The notes: generated by a model from the letters alone, not told the origin. A stretch of DNA of 64,000 nt from Deinococcus sonorensis KR-87 (GCF_040256395.1 NZ_CP158299.1:959501-1023500), one strand, 5' to 3'. Positions 39,730 to 50,860 are shown, counted from the stretch's first letter. A program made the numbers and translations.

Positions 39730-41071
39730 GCGGGCACTCCGGCCTCGGTGGATTCAGCAGTGGCGGCGTCCACCGGGATGGCCCCCACCGGCAGGAAGCT
39801 CTGACCGTCCCACTCGCCAAAGTAGGTCTGCACCTGGGTCTCGGCGCGTGCCAGCAGGTTCCAGAGGTCCCCCTGCTCCACCCGCGCGTGGAGTGGCACG
39901 GCATGGCCCGCCACGTCGCACAGCTGCGGCGGGTCGAGGGTCAGGTACGCCGGGCCCACGAACGCACCGATTCGCTCCAGCCAGGGATTGAGCGCCAGGG
40001 CCGCCGCATAGCTGGCCTGAAGTTCAGTCAGGGTGCCGCCGGGCTGCGGCAGAGGAGCGGCGGCCGCCATCACTTCTCCCTGAAGAATGGCCCGTTGCGG
40101 AACCGCCGAGGGGGCATAGGCCACCGCCGCCGTGAAGGGTCGGTCCGGGGCCAGAGGGGCGGGGAGTGCCTGACCCAGCGGCGCGAAGTCCATCAGCAGG
40201 GCCAGCTGCTGCTGCTCGCCCAGCAGCCAGGTACGGCGCACGGTCAGCCGGCCGTCCTCCTCCTGCACGGACCCCAGGGTCTGCCACACCTGCGGTGTCG
40301 CCGGGGGCAGGCTGGCCCGGTCGAGCGGTGTGCCCAGGGCCGTCAACAGGTCGGCGTGTTCCACGCTGCTCAGCGTGTCGCGCACGCGCCAGCCCTGAGT
40401 CAGCAGCCACAGCTGGCCCAGATGGGCGGTCAGGGCCTCGCCGCTCTCGTCGTGCAGCAGCGCCGGAATCTGCCGGACCAGCCGCGCTACTCCCCCCAGC
40501 TGCGCGTCAACCAGCCGGGCTGCCTGCCGGTCCCAGTCGCCGTAGGGCCGGGCACGGGCTGCCTGAAGGCCCTCGCGCACGAGGTCGCTCAGCCACAGTT
40601 CGAGGTCCTCCAGACCGGACGTCCGCTTGCGGTCCCGGGCCGCCTGGGTCTTCTGCTGAGCCCTGGCCTGTGCCGCGGGGTCGGCCGGCACGTCGCTGGG
40701 CGGCGACGCCGCTTTCTCGGCGCGGGCCACGCGGCCGTCGAGCCACTTGGCAAGGTCGGCGGGTGGGGGGAGCCGCTCCAGGTGCCGGCCCCTGCCGCAT
40801 GCAGCAGCAGCAGGCCCAGGGCATGCTTGCACGGAAATTTACGGCTGGGACAGCTGCATTTGCTGGCAATCTCGGCGGAGCGGGCGTCCACCCCTACCAG
40901 ATAGGGATGGGCGCCGCTGCCCTGGCACTCGCCCCAGAGCACCTCGCCGTCGCGGGCGAGGGTGGGCCACTGGGCGGGCCGGGCCAGCTTCTGGGCGGCC
41001 TTGGCACTGCTGCTGTCAGGTGCGAGGGTAAGCACGGTGTCGGAACTGAGCTGGTCAATGGGTGAAGCCAA
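39726..41071 (-). pseudogene. SWIM zinc-finger protein, single frameshift
   Basis: First gene of the five-gene operon. The N-terminal frame (TTG start at 41071) reads DGEVLWGECQGSGAHPYLVG and the SWIM motif CSCPSRKFPCKH (residues 72-83). About 15 residues later the coding frame shifts; the rest, beginning HLERLPPPADLAKWLDGR, continues in another frame to 39726. Adding one base at about 40793-40798 (GGCAC to GGCCAC) gives an uninterrupted 448-residue protein. This may be a true lesion, an assembly error or a recoding site. SWIM fingers bind DNA or protein; the remaining 350 residues are unrecognised. Confidence 0.8.
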
Positions 41072-41091
41072 GAAGGAGAACGCCCCTTTCG

Positions 41092-41136
41092 TTATGCTAT
41101 TGACGTAATAGTAACATGGATATCACTGTGGTGCAA
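41092..41136 (-). promoter_or_regulatory. Promoter with RDRM-like DdrO operator
   Basis: On the minus strand: -35 TTGCAC (41131-41136), a 17-base spacer, -10 TACTAT (41108-41113), then a site read on the plus strand as TTATGCTATTGACGTAA (41092-41108). This matches the radiation/desiccation response motif TTATGTCATTGACATAA at 14 of 17 positions. It covers the expected transcription start, a position where DdrO binding represses. It drives the SWIM-DUF5691-MoxR-DUF5682-VWA operon, whose TTG start is 20 bases downstream. Confidence 0.6.
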
Positions 41137-41323
41137 TCGCAGGTATGGGGTCTTTTGGATCTGCGGCATCCGCGGTTGGAGGTTGCGCCAGATCGCGGGT
41201 GCCCGCTGTCCTTTTCCCTGCAGCTGATGCTAGGCGTCCGCTTGCAGCCATAGAGCGTGCCTGCCTGAACAGTTGTGGTCATACCGGGGGACAGGCTTCA
41301 CGATGCCCCTGTTTTTCCAATAG

Positions 41324-41347
41324 AAAAAGCCCCGTCCTGGACGGGGC
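41324..41347 (-). terminator. Terminator of tRNA-Asn
   Basis: GCCCCGTCC-A-GGACGGGGC followed by TTTTTC on the minus strand, 12 bases after the CCA end. Confidence 0.75.
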
Positions 41348-41358
41348 CTTTCTTTGTC

Positions 41359-41433
41359 TGGCTCGGCAGGTAGGGATCGAACCTACGACCATTCGATTAA
41401 CAGTCGAACGCTCTACCGCTGAGCTACTGCCGA
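41359..41433 (-). tRNA. tRNA-Asn (GTT)
   Basis: A complete cloverleaf: acceptor TCGGCAG/CTGCCGA, D arm AGCTCAGCGGTAGAGC, anticodon stem TTCGA-loop-TCGAA with loop CTGTTAA giving anticodon GTT, T arm GTAGG-TTCGATC-CCTAC, discriminator G and an encoded CCA end. A palindrome CGCTGCA-AA-TGCAGCG (41438-41453) lies in the 5' leader, and TATCAT (41460-41465) is a likely -10. Confidence 0.96.
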
Positions 41434-41515
41434 ATACCGCTGCAAATGCAGCGAGGGAGATGATAGCAGCCGGGCCAGGGCAACGCAAGTGCTGCCACCC
41501 CTTCTCACCGGACGT

Positions 41516-41521
41516 TATGCT
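41516..41521 (+). promoter_or_regulatory. Leaderless -10 element
   Basis: TATGCT seven bases before the ATG at 41529. Confidence 0.5.
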
Positions 41522-41528
41522 GCCCGGT

Positions 41529-42767
41529 ATGGACAACCAGAGCTTTGAGCAGAGTCTCCGCAACTATGCCGATCTGACGGTGCAGGTGGGGGCCGGCGTG
41601 CAGCCGGGCCAGCGCGTGCTCATCGAGTCGCCGGTGGACGCCGCACCGCTGGCCCGTGAACTGGTCCGGGCCGCGTACCGGGCAGGTGCCAGCTTCGCGG
41701 ACGTGCGCTGGGACGACGATCAGGTGGTGCTGGCCCGCTTCGAGGCGGCGCCGGACGACACCTTTGAGACCATCAGCCGCTGGCGGGTGGACGCCGAGAT
41801 GGAGGTGGCCGAGGCGGGCGGCAGCGTCATCGCCATCCGGGCCACCAACCCCAACCTGCTGGGCAGCGTGGACGCCGGGCGCGTGAGCACCCACCAGCGG
41901 GCGCTCGCCACCTACCGGCGGCCCTACTCGCGCATCCAGATGAGCAACCGGCTGAACTGGAACCTGATCAGCGCCCCGGTGCAGGACTGGGCCACCCTGA
42001 TGTTCCCGGACGCCACACCGGAGGAGGCGGTGCAGCAGCAGTGGGCCGCCATCTTCGCCGCCACCCGCGTCGACCAGCCGGACCCGGTGGCGGCCTGGAA
42101 GGCGCACCTCGCGACCCTGAAGGCTCGCCGTGAGCTGCTGACCAGCAAGCAGTACCACGCGCTGCACTTCCGGGGCGGTGAGACTGACCTGACGGTGGGC
42201 CTCGCCGACGACCACATCTGGGGCGGTGGGAGCGCCGACACCACCTCCGGCATCACCTTCACGGCCAACATTCCCACCGAGGAGGTCTGGACTGCCCCGC
42301 ACCGCGAGCGGGTGGACGGCACGGTGGTCAGCACCAAGCCGCTCTCCTACAACGGCACCCTGATCGACGGGATTCGCATCCGCTTCGAGGGCGGGCGCAT
42401 CGTGGAGGCCAGCGCCCGCCAGGGCGAGGCGACCCTGCGGCAGCTGATCGACACCGACGAGGGCTCGCACCGCCTGGGCGAGGTGGCGCTGGTGCCGCAC
42501 TCCAGCCCCATCAGCCGCTCGGGTCTGTTCTTCTACAACACCCTCTACGACGAGAACGCCGCCAGCCACATCGCCATCGGGGCCGCCTACCGCTTCAACG
42601 TGCAGGGCGGCATCGACATGAGTGAGGAGGAGTTCGCTGCGAAGGGCGGCAACAGCAGCCTGACTCACGTGGACTGGATGATTGGCAGCGCCGACATGGA
42701 CGTGGACGGCGTCCTGAAGGACGGCAGCCACGAGCCGGTGATGCGGGCCGGCGAATTCGTGATCTGA
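41529..42767 (+). CDS. M29 family aminopeptidase
   Basis: A 412-residue thermophilic-type metallo-aminopeptidase (AmpS/AmpT, family M29) that removes N-terminal residues from peptides. It starts FEQSLRNYADLTVQVGAGVQPGQRVLI. The metal-ligand-bearing stretches are visible: FTANIPTEEVWTAPHRERVDG, then HRLGEVALVPHSSPI and LFFYNTLYDENAASHIAIG, and the C-terminal SLTHVDWMIGSADMDVDG. Start at 41529 follows a leaderless -10; upstream in-frame codons cross the tRNA gene. Confidence 0.9.
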   Translation: MDNQSFEQSLRNYADLTVQVGAGVQPGQRVLIESPVDAAPLARELVRAAYRAGASFADVRWDDDQVVLARFEAAPDDTFETISRWRVDAEMEVAEAGGSVIAIRATNPNLLGSVDAGRVSTHQRALATYRRPYSRIQMSNRLNWNLISAPVQDWATLMFPDATPEEAVQQQWAAIFAATRVDQPDPVAAWKAHLATLKARRELLTSKQYHALHFRGGETDLTVGLADDHIWGGGSADTTSGITFTANIPTEEVWTAPHRERVDGTVVSTKPLSYNGTLIDGIRIRFEGGRIVEASARQGEATLRQLIDTDEGSHRLGEVALVPHSSPISRSGLFFYNTLYDENAASHIAIGAAYRFNVQGGIDMSEEEFAAKGGNSSLTHVDWMIGSADMDVDGVLKDGSHEPVMRAGEFVI

Positions 42768-42783
42768 GGCACGCTGGCCGGGC

Positions 42784-42789
42784 TACACT
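42784..42789 (+). promoter_or_regulatory. Leaderless -10 element
   Basis: TACACT six bases before the ATG at 42796. Confidence 0.55.
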
Positions 42790-42795
42790 CGCCTC

Positions 42796-43821
42796 ATGAG
42801 ACGTCCCCTGCTGGCCCTGTCCCTGCTGCTCGCCGGAACCGCCGCTGCTCAGACCACCGGGCCGGCGGTCCCGGCACTGCCGCCAGCCCAGACGGCCACC
42901 AGCCCGGCAGTTTCTTCTCTGCTGCTGACGGCGGCGCCCGGCACCCTGGCCGAGTACCGCTTGCAGAGCAGCACCGCCATCTCGGTGGTGGACTTCCATG
43001 CCGAGGCGCAGCCGGGCCAGACGGTGTCGGCGGCCACCCTGCAGAAACTCAACCTGGAGCTGCTGGCGCAGAAGGCCAGCCTGGAAAAGACGCTGAGCGC
43101 CGCGCAGCAGACCCCGGCACCGTCCAAGACCTTCATGCGGGTGCTGCCGGTGGCGGGCGGCTCGGGCCTGCTCACCACCAGCGTCGTGCAGATGCCGGCG
43201 GTGGCCGGGCGGCCCGCCTCTACCGTCAGCATCAGTGTGCGGCAGCAGATGGACGCCAGCGGGCGCGTTGTGGACCTGCAGGTCAGCTCCAGTGATCCGC
43301 AGGTGCAGCAGGTCTATCAGGGCCTGGACATGAAATCGCTGCTGTCGGCCCAGCAGGGCAGCGGGATGTATGGGCTGGCGCTGACGCCCGGGGTTCCAGC
43401 GCGCAGCCGCGTCACCTTTCCGGTGCAGAACTTGCTGGGCGGCATGTTCGCCATTATCGGCGCCCAGAGCGGCCTGGACCTGCAGAACCGGGTGCAGGCG
43501 GATCCGCTCCTCTACACCAGCGTCACCACCCTCCAGGGCGACGATGCCCAGGGCAACCACCTGCTGAGCCAGGACAGCAGCGGCGAGCCGTGGGCGCTGG
43601 AGGTCCACCTCGACCACATCCAGATGACCCTGCGGGTGGTGGACATGACCGGCCACAGCCAGCTCGCCTACCGTCCGGACGGCCTGCCGCTGTCGCAGAA
43701 TGCCCGGCAGCGCTACGAGGTCGAGATGCAGATGAACGAGCCGGGCGAAGCGTACCGCATGATCATGCGGATGCGGTACGACGTGACCACGCAGCTGCAC
43801 CTGGTGTCGGTGCAGCTGTAA
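42796..43821 (+). CDS. Exported protein of unknown function
   Basis: A 341-residue protein with a Sec signal peptide (MRRPLLALSLLLAGTAAAQ, cleavage near residue 19) and a Pro/Ala-rich segment, then a mainly beta-strand body. An internal heptad-like helix (LQKLNLELLAQKASLEKTLS) lies near residues 80-100. No lipobox, anchor or known domain is seen. A periplasmic or outer-surface role is likely. A 17-pair hairpin terminates the gene. Confidence 0.7.
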   Translation: MRRPLLALSLLLAGTAAAQTTGPAVPALPPAQTATSPAVSSLLLTAAPGTLAEYRLQSSTAISVVDFHAEAQPGQTVSAATLQKLNLELLAQKASLEKTLSAAQQTPAPSKTFMRVLPVAGGSGLLTTSVVQMPAVAGRPASTVSISVRQQMDASGRVVDLQVSSSDPQVQQVYQGLDMKSLLSAQQGSGMYGLALTPGVPARSRVTFPVQNLLGGMFAIIGAQSGLDLQNRVQADPLLYTSVTTLQGDDAQGNHLLSQDSSGEPWALEVHLDHIQMTLRVVDMTGHSQLAYRPDGLPLSQNARQRYEVEMQMNEPGEAYRMIMRMRYDVTTQLHLVSVQL

Positions 43822-43834
43822 TCTTCGCTTAGAA

Positions 43835-43876
43835 CAGCAGAAGGCCCCGCCAGTAACTCGGCGGGGCCTTCTGCTG
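43835..43876. terminator. Perfect 17-pair bidirectional terminator
   Basis: CAGCAGAAGGCCCCGCC (43835-43851) pairs fully with 43860-43876 around an 8-base loop, between the plus-strand exported-protein gene and the minus-strand rplI. Confidence 0.75.
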
Positions 43877-43884
43877 CGTTGGTC

Positions 43885-44321
43885 TTACTTCTGGGCGTGA
43901 ACGACCAGCTTCAGCGGCACACTCACTTCGGCGTGGGCGCGGTAGCTGATCTCGTACTCGCCAATTTCCTTGAGGGTCTTGGGCATGTCGAGCTTGCGGC
44001 GGTCCACGTCGAAGCCCTGGGCGGACAGCGCGGCAGCCACGTCGGCGTGCGTCACGGCGCCGTAGATCTTGCCCTCGCCGGCGCGAACGCTCAGCTCGAC
44101 CGTCAGGTCCTTCATACGCTCGGCCAGGGCCTCGGCGTCGGACTTCTCCTTGGCCTGGGCCTTGAGGCGCGACTTGATGCGCGCTTCCAGCGACTTCATG
44201 TTGGCGGGGGTGGCCGGCAGCGCCAGCTCCTGAGGAATCAGGAAGTTGCGGGCGTAGCCGTCCTTGACCGTCACCACGTCGCCGGTCTTGCCCAGGCGGC
44301 TGGGTTCCAGCAGGATGATGT

Positions 44322-44325
<4 letters not shown>
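43885..44325 (-). CDS. rplI: 50S ribosomal protein L9
   Basis: A 146-residue two-domain ribosomal protein binding 23S rRNA. The N-terminal signature [20 protein letters not shown] is intact, followed by the long connecting helix ([20 protein letters not shown]) and the C-terminal domain. Last gene of the ssb-rpsR-rplI transcript; its start overlaps the rpsR stop by four bases. Confidence 0.97.
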
Positions 44326-44588
<263 letters not shown>

Positions 44589-44629
44589 GTGTTGGTGCTC
44601 CTAGACGCTGCCAGGCCCCCAACGGGGGT

Positions 44630-45523
44630 CTAGAACGGCAGGTCCTCTTCCGGCGGGAAATCGTCAAGGCCGCTGTCAATATCCAGTCCTCCCGAACGGG
44701 ATCCTTGCGCTCCACGCTGGCTTGCGCCAGTGGGGGCCGCCGCCCGCTGCTGCGGACGCGCCGCGCTCGCCGTGGCCTGACGGGGCGCTGCGGAGGTGGT
44801 TGCAGGGCTGCCGGTGCCTGCACCTCGGGAAAGAACTTCGACTCGCGTCGCCTCTATCTTGGTGGTGTTGCGCTTGTTGCCGTCCTTGTCGGTCCAGCTC
44901 TCGTTGGTCAGCCGTCCCTGCACCAGCACCGGATCGCCCTTCTTCAGGTCCTTGGCCTGCTCGGCCAGTTCCCTCCAGAGAGTCGCGTCCAGCCAGTGCA
45001 CCTTTTCCTGCTGCTGGCCCTGCCGGTCCTTCCAGGTCTCGTTCACGGCCATGCTCAGGCCTAGCACCGCGTCCCCTGCCGGGGTGTAGCGCAGTTCCGG
45101 GTCACGGGTCAGGTTCCCGATCACCAGCACCTGGTTCATGCCGCCCTGCATCCGCACGCCGCCTCCGGCGTCCTGGGTGGTTTCCGGGGTGTAGCCGAGC
45201 GACTCCACCCGCAGGCCCTTCACGCGCACCATGCTGCGCTTGCCGCCTTCCGGCGCGTCCCAACTGCTGTATTCCAGCGAACCTTCGATCATCACCGGGT
45301 CACCGGCTTTGAGGTTCTTCTCGGACTGCCATTCGGCTGGTTTGCCGAGCATGCTGACACGGTGGTACCAGGGAAGATTGCGTTCACGTCCGTCGTTGCC
45401 GGTTACGCGGTCCTCACCGGCGATGGTGGCGTCAAAGACGGCCACGCCGCTGGGGGTGTAGCGCAGTTCCGGGTCACGGGCGAGCACGCCGATCAGGAAA
45501 ATGTGGTTCATGCCTCGGGCCAT
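44630..45523 (-). CDS. ssb: Single-stranded DNA-binding protein, two OB folds
   Basis: A 297-residue SSB of the Deinococcus-Thermus type, in which one chain carries two OB folds (residues about 1-115 and 125-230) and works as a dimer. Both halves contain the LARDPELRYTPSG / LTRDPELRYTPAG repeat. An Ala/Gln/Ser-rich linker leads to the acidic tip DDFPPEEDLPF that binds partner proteins. In Deinococcus it is DNA-damage induced. It has its own promoter downstream of rpsF. Confidence 0.97.
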   Translation of the reverse strand: MARGMNHIFLIGVLARDPELRYTPSGVAVFDATIAGEDRVTGNDGRERNLPWYHRVSMLGKPAEWQSEKNLKAGDPVMIEGSLEYSSWDAPEGGKRSMVRVKGLRVESLGYTPETTQDAGGGVRMQGGMNQVLVIGNLTRDPELRYTPAGDAVLGLSMAVNETWKDRQGQQQEKVHWLDATLWRELAEQAKDLKKGDPVLVQGRLTNESWTDKDGNKRNTTKIEATRVEVLSRGAGTGSPATTSAAPRQATASAARPQQRAAAPTGASQRGAQGSRSGGLDIDSGLDDFPPEEDLPF

Positions 45524-45605
45524 AACAGGGTCTCCTTGCTGAAATATGCGAACAGTGTGCTTAAGGTACGTTGCCGGCGATTGTGGCCCTCTGCGGGTTG
45601 ACCAT

Positions 45606-45642
45606 AGATTAACAAGCAGCCATTATTCTGTCAAGAGCGTAT
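45606..45642 (-). promoter_or_regulatory. ssb promoter with degenerate RDRM-like site
   Basis: On the minus strand TTGACA (45629-45634), a 17-base spacer and TAATCT (45606-45611) form a strong promoter for ssb-rpsR-rplI. Overlapping the -35, the plus strand at 45626-45642 reads TTCTGTCA as a good half-site, with a weak second half (10 of 17 to the RDRM consensus). Damage control of ssb is known in Deinococcus, so the site is plausible but weak. Confidence 0.5.
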
Positions 45643-45657
45643 TGCCCCGGGCAGGAT

Positions 45658-45966
<309 letters not shown>

Positions 45967-46161
45967 GTTTCACCTCCCAGGTGATACGGCGTGCAGTGCA
46001 GCAGAACGCGGGACAGAGCCTCGCCTCATTCTGGCGCAACTGGAGATTATATCAGAGGGGCCGGCGGGACGGTAGAGGCGTGGTCAGGAATTGCTGCGGC
46101 CCTTCCCCCAACTGGGGGGAGACGGCGACGCGGGCACCGTCCGGTGGGCGGCCGGGACTGA

Positions 46162-46167
46162 TACAAT
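46162..46167 (+). promoter_or_regulatory. Leaderless -10 element
   Basis: TACAAT six bases before the ATG at 46174. Confidence 0.6.
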
Positions 46168-46173
46168 TCCCGC

Positions 46174-47208
46174 ATGCCGCGAATTCTGGTGGTGGACGAT
46201 GACGCCGCCATTCTGAAGCTGGTCAGTGTGATCCTGGCACGGGCCGGTCATGAAGTCCGTACCAGCAGCCATCCGGTCGAGGCGCTGGACCTGTTGAAGG
46301 TGTTTGTTCCCGACCTGGTGATCAGCGACGTGGTGATGCCGTACATGACCGGGCTGGAATTCCTGGAGGAGATGCGCAAGCACGACAAGCTGTCGGCGGT
46401 GCCGTTCATGCTGCTGTCCAGCCACGCCGAGCGCAACGACGTGCGCCGGGGCATGAACCTGGGGGCCGACGACTACCTGCCCAAACCGTTCACGCCGCAG
46501 GACCTGACCACTGCGGTGGAGGTCCGGCTGCGAAAGGCGGGCCGCAGCCAGCAGGCCGCCAGCAACATGGAGGCGCGCGCCCTGGGGACCGCCCAGGTGC
46601 AGTGGAAGGGCGAGTCGGTGCAGTGGGTCTCCAGGAAGGCGCTGGAACTGTTCTTCTTCCTGCTGGAACACCGCGAGGTGACCAGCTGGGAGGCGGCCGA
46701 GGCGCTGTGGCCCGAAAAGGACGAGGCGCGGGCCAGCAGCCTGTTCCACACCACCCTGCACCGGCTGCGCAAGTCGTTGGACGGCGCGGCGGTGGGCAGC
46801 AGCAACCGCCGCTACGCGCTGTCGAGCGATCTGAAGCCGGAGTACGACGTGCAGCGCTTCGAGCTGCTGGCTGATCAGGCGGACCAGAACCGGCTGGGGC
46901 TGGAGGAGCTGCGTGAACTGGTGGGCATCTACGGCACGTATCTGCCAGGGGTGGACTCGCCGTGGGTGGAGGACGTGCGCAGCCGCCTGGAGGGCCGGCA
47001 GCTGAGCATTCTGGGGCTGGCCGCCCGGCTCGCCAACGAAGCGGGCCGCCCGCGTGACGCCGCGCAGTTCTATCAGCGCGCGCTGGGCATTGACCCGCTC
47101 AGCGAGGGCGACTGGGACGGACTGGCGCGTGCCCTGGAGCAGCTGGGTGACCCGCGCGCGCGGCTGGCCGTGCGGCGCGAGGCATGGTGGATGAGCGACC
47201 TGGACTGA
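46174..47208 (+). CDS. Response regulator with winged-helix and BTAD-like output domain
   Basis: A 344-residue regulator. Residues 1-122 form a receiver with the acidic pocket DDD (8-10), phospho-acceptor Asp52 and Lys104. Residues about 140-215 look like the winged helix used by SARP/AfsR proteins (ALELFFFLLEHREVTSWEAA), and the rest is a helical bacterial transcriptional activation domain with TPR-like repeats ending AREAGRPRDAAQFYQRAL-like sequence. No histidine kinase is adjacent. The mRNA is probably leaderless. Confidence 0.82.
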   Translation: MPRILVVDDDAAILKLVSVILARAGHEVRTSSHPVEALDLLKVFVPDLVISDVVMPYMTGLEFLEEMRKHDKLSAVPFMLLSSHAERNDVRRGMNLGADDYLPKPFTPQDLTTAVEVRLRKAGRSQQAASNMEARALGTAQVQWKGESVQWVSRKALELFFFLLEHREVTSWEAAEALWPEKDEARASSLFHTTLHRLRKSLDGAAVGSSNRRYALSSDLKPEYDVQRFELLADQADQNRLGLEELRELVGIYGTYLPGVDSPWVEDVRSRLEGRQLSILGLAARLANEAGRPRDAAQFYQRALGIDPLSEGDWDGLARALEQLGDPRARLAVRREAWWMSDLD

Positions 47209-47273
47209 AGCCTCAGGTAGAGGGTGACCATCATCTTCTGTATGTTTTCTGAATAATTTAAGAGAGCCTAAAG

Positions 47274-47310
47274 CGCGCACCGTGTGAATAGCGACACAGT
47301 GCGCGTTTTT
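47274..47310 (+). terminator. Intrinsic terminator
   Basis: CGCGCAC (47274-47280) and GTGCGCG (47299-47305), with an inner GTGT/ACAC stem, are followed by TTTTT. It separates the two response-regulator genes. Confidence 0.8.
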
Positions 47311-47363
47311 GTCCATAGGATGAACGGCGTAGATACTCTCAAGTATGTGGAGGCCGCCCGCTT

Positions 47364-48032
<669 letters not shown>

Positions 48033-48046
48033 GGCGGTTCAGGGCA

Positions 48047-48076
48047 GAGGCGGCAGACTTCACAGCCTGCCGCCTC
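48047..48076. terminator. Hairpin between converging genes
   Basis: GAGGCGGCAG (48047-48056) pairs perfectly with CTGCCGCCTC (48067-48076). No clear T tract. It lies between the response regulator and the minus-strand Fur-family gene. Confidence 0.5.
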
Positions 48077-48101
48077 CGCTGTTGTGCGGCTTGGTGTCCT
48101 G

Positions 48102-48497
48102 CTACCGGGGCTGCGCGGTCTGCTGGCAGTCGGCGCACACGCCGTGGAACTCCAGGCGCACCTCCTGCACCTGAAACCCGTCCGGCAGGCCCTCCGGCAG
48201 CGGGCCGGGGGCCGTTTCCAGATCGTGGATGGCGCCGCAGTGCCGGCACACCACGTGGTGGTGGGCGTGGCCACCGCGTTTGTAGTCGTAGCGGGTGGCC
48301 TGACCGGCCCGCTCGATCGTCATCAGCACGCCGTCGCGCACCAGCGCGTCCAGGGTGCGGTACACCGTGCCCAGACTGATGCTGGGCAGCCCGGAGCGGA
48401 CCTGGGCATGAATCCAGGCGGCGTCCGGGTGGGTGCGGGTCTGTTGTAACACTTCCAGCACAGCCTGACGCTGGCGGGTCTGGCGGACCATCGTCAT
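48102..48497 (-). CDS. Fur/PerR family transcriptional regulator
   Basis: A 131-residue metal-dependent regulator. The N-terminal winged helix (RQRQAVLEVLQQTRTHPDAAWI) is followed by ISLGTVYRTLDALVRDGVL, the recognition helix and family signature. The His-rich GGHAHHHVVCRHCGAIHD and the later CADC form the structural zinc site (two CxxC pairs). Whether it senses iron, manganese, zinc or peroxide cannot be told. The start at 48497 follows a TACACT element at six bases. Confidence 0.87.
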   Translation of the reverse strand: MTMVRQTRQRQAVLEVLQQTRTHPDAAWIHAQVRSGLPSISLGTVYRTLDALVRDGVLMTIERAGQATRYDYKRGGHAHHHVVCRHCGAIHDLETAPGPLPEGLPDGFQVQEVRLEFHGVCADCQQTAQPR

Positions 48498-48503
48498 GGC
48501 CGC

Positions 48504-48509
48504 AGTGTA
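48504..48509 (-). promoter_or_regulatory. Leaderless -10 element of the Fur-family gene
   Basis: TACACT on the minus strand, six bases before the ATG at 48497. Confidence 0.6.
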
Positions 48510-48550
48510 GCAAAGGCCCTGCAGAGCGTGTGATCTGTAAGTCACACGGC

Positions 48551-50038
<1,488 letters not shown>

Positions 50039-50171
50039 ACGCTCATCCTGACATGCGCTGCGGCAGAGCGCAGGCCGCGCTGCATGGGCGTCCGGCGTCT
50101 GAATGCGCGGGTCAGGGCGCGTCTGTTCGTGGACACCCGGTGCACCTGTCGAACCTGCCGGGCGCTGCTGG

Positions 50172-50855
50172 TCAGGACGCGCCGTAGCCGGCCTCGTCCG
50201 GCTGCACTTCCAGAAAGGCCGTCTGGAGCAGGTAGGGCTGGCCCCCGCCGGCCGGCTGGGCCCGCCGCTGCACCTCCAGCCGGAGCGTGTCCAGCTGGGC
50301 CTGCAGCCAGCGGGCGTCGCTGTGGGCCAGCCAGAACACGCCCACGTAATCGCCCCCGGTCAGCTGTTCCCGTCGCTGCGCCCAGGTCTGTCCGGCGGGC
50401 AGGGCGGTTTCGGTGTGAAGGTCGCCGCCGCTGCGGTAGATCAGCCGGCCGCTCAGCCCCTCGTGAGCCAGCTGACGGGCCGCCGCCCGGTTTCTCAGCT
50501 GGTCGAACGGCAGCGTCTGGATCCGGACGCGCTCCTCCAGGTCGGTGAAGCTGGTCAGGTGGAACGGCACATGAAAGCCGCCCGGTGCGGCATAGATGCG
50601 GATCGGGCGCCCGGCACGGCGCTCCTGCCGCACCTCACGCAGCACGCCGGCCGCCAGGAACTGCTGCACCCGGTACAGCAGCCGCGCCACGCTGACGCCG
50701 GCCTCCCGCGCCGCATGACCCGCACTGCGCTCCTGCCCGATGAACGGCTCCAGCATCCGCAGGGCGGCCGGGTCACTGAGCAGCCGGGCCTGCTCGGCTG
50801 TGCGGACCTCGAACCACTCGCCGTGATAGGGCGCCAGGATGGTCGGCAGCGTCAT
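50172..50855 (-). CDS. Winged-helix (ArsR-like) transcriptional regulator
   Basis: A 227-residue regulator with an N-terminal winged helix (ALRMLEPFIGQERSAGHAAREA through LLYRVQQFLAAGVLREVRQ, wing RRAGRPIRIYAA). The C-terminal 140 residues may bind a ligand, with DLHTETALPAG and YVGVFWLAHSDARWLQAQLD. TAGAGT lies five bases before the ATG. It faces the MFS transporter gene across a 61-base gap that holds an inverted repeat, so it likely controls that gene. Confidence 0.75.
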   Translation of the reverse strand: MTLPTILAPYHGEWFEVRTAEQARLLSDPAALRMLEPFIGQERSAGHAAREAGVSVARLLYRVQQFLAAGVLREVRQERRAGRPIRIYAAPGGFHVPFHLTSFTDLEERVRIQTLPFDQLRNRAAARQLAHEGLSGRLIYRSGGDLHTETALPAGQTWAQRREQLTGGDYVGVFWLAHSDARWLQAQLDTLRLEVQRRAQPAGGGQPYLLQTAFLEVQPDEAGYGAS

Positions 50856-50860
50856 GCCTC

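Noticed and set aside
34819..39804. A very long open frame (over 1600 codons) on the plus strand
   Set aside because: It lies antisense to four well-supported genes; the protein is low-complexity Gln/Arg/Gly/His-rich, the usual mirror of GC-rich codons, with no recognisable domain.
33656..41433. Mobile island inserted at tRNA-Asn
   Set aside because: The module lies next to a tRNA gene, but I found no integrase, no direct repeat of the tRNA 3' end and no change in base composition.
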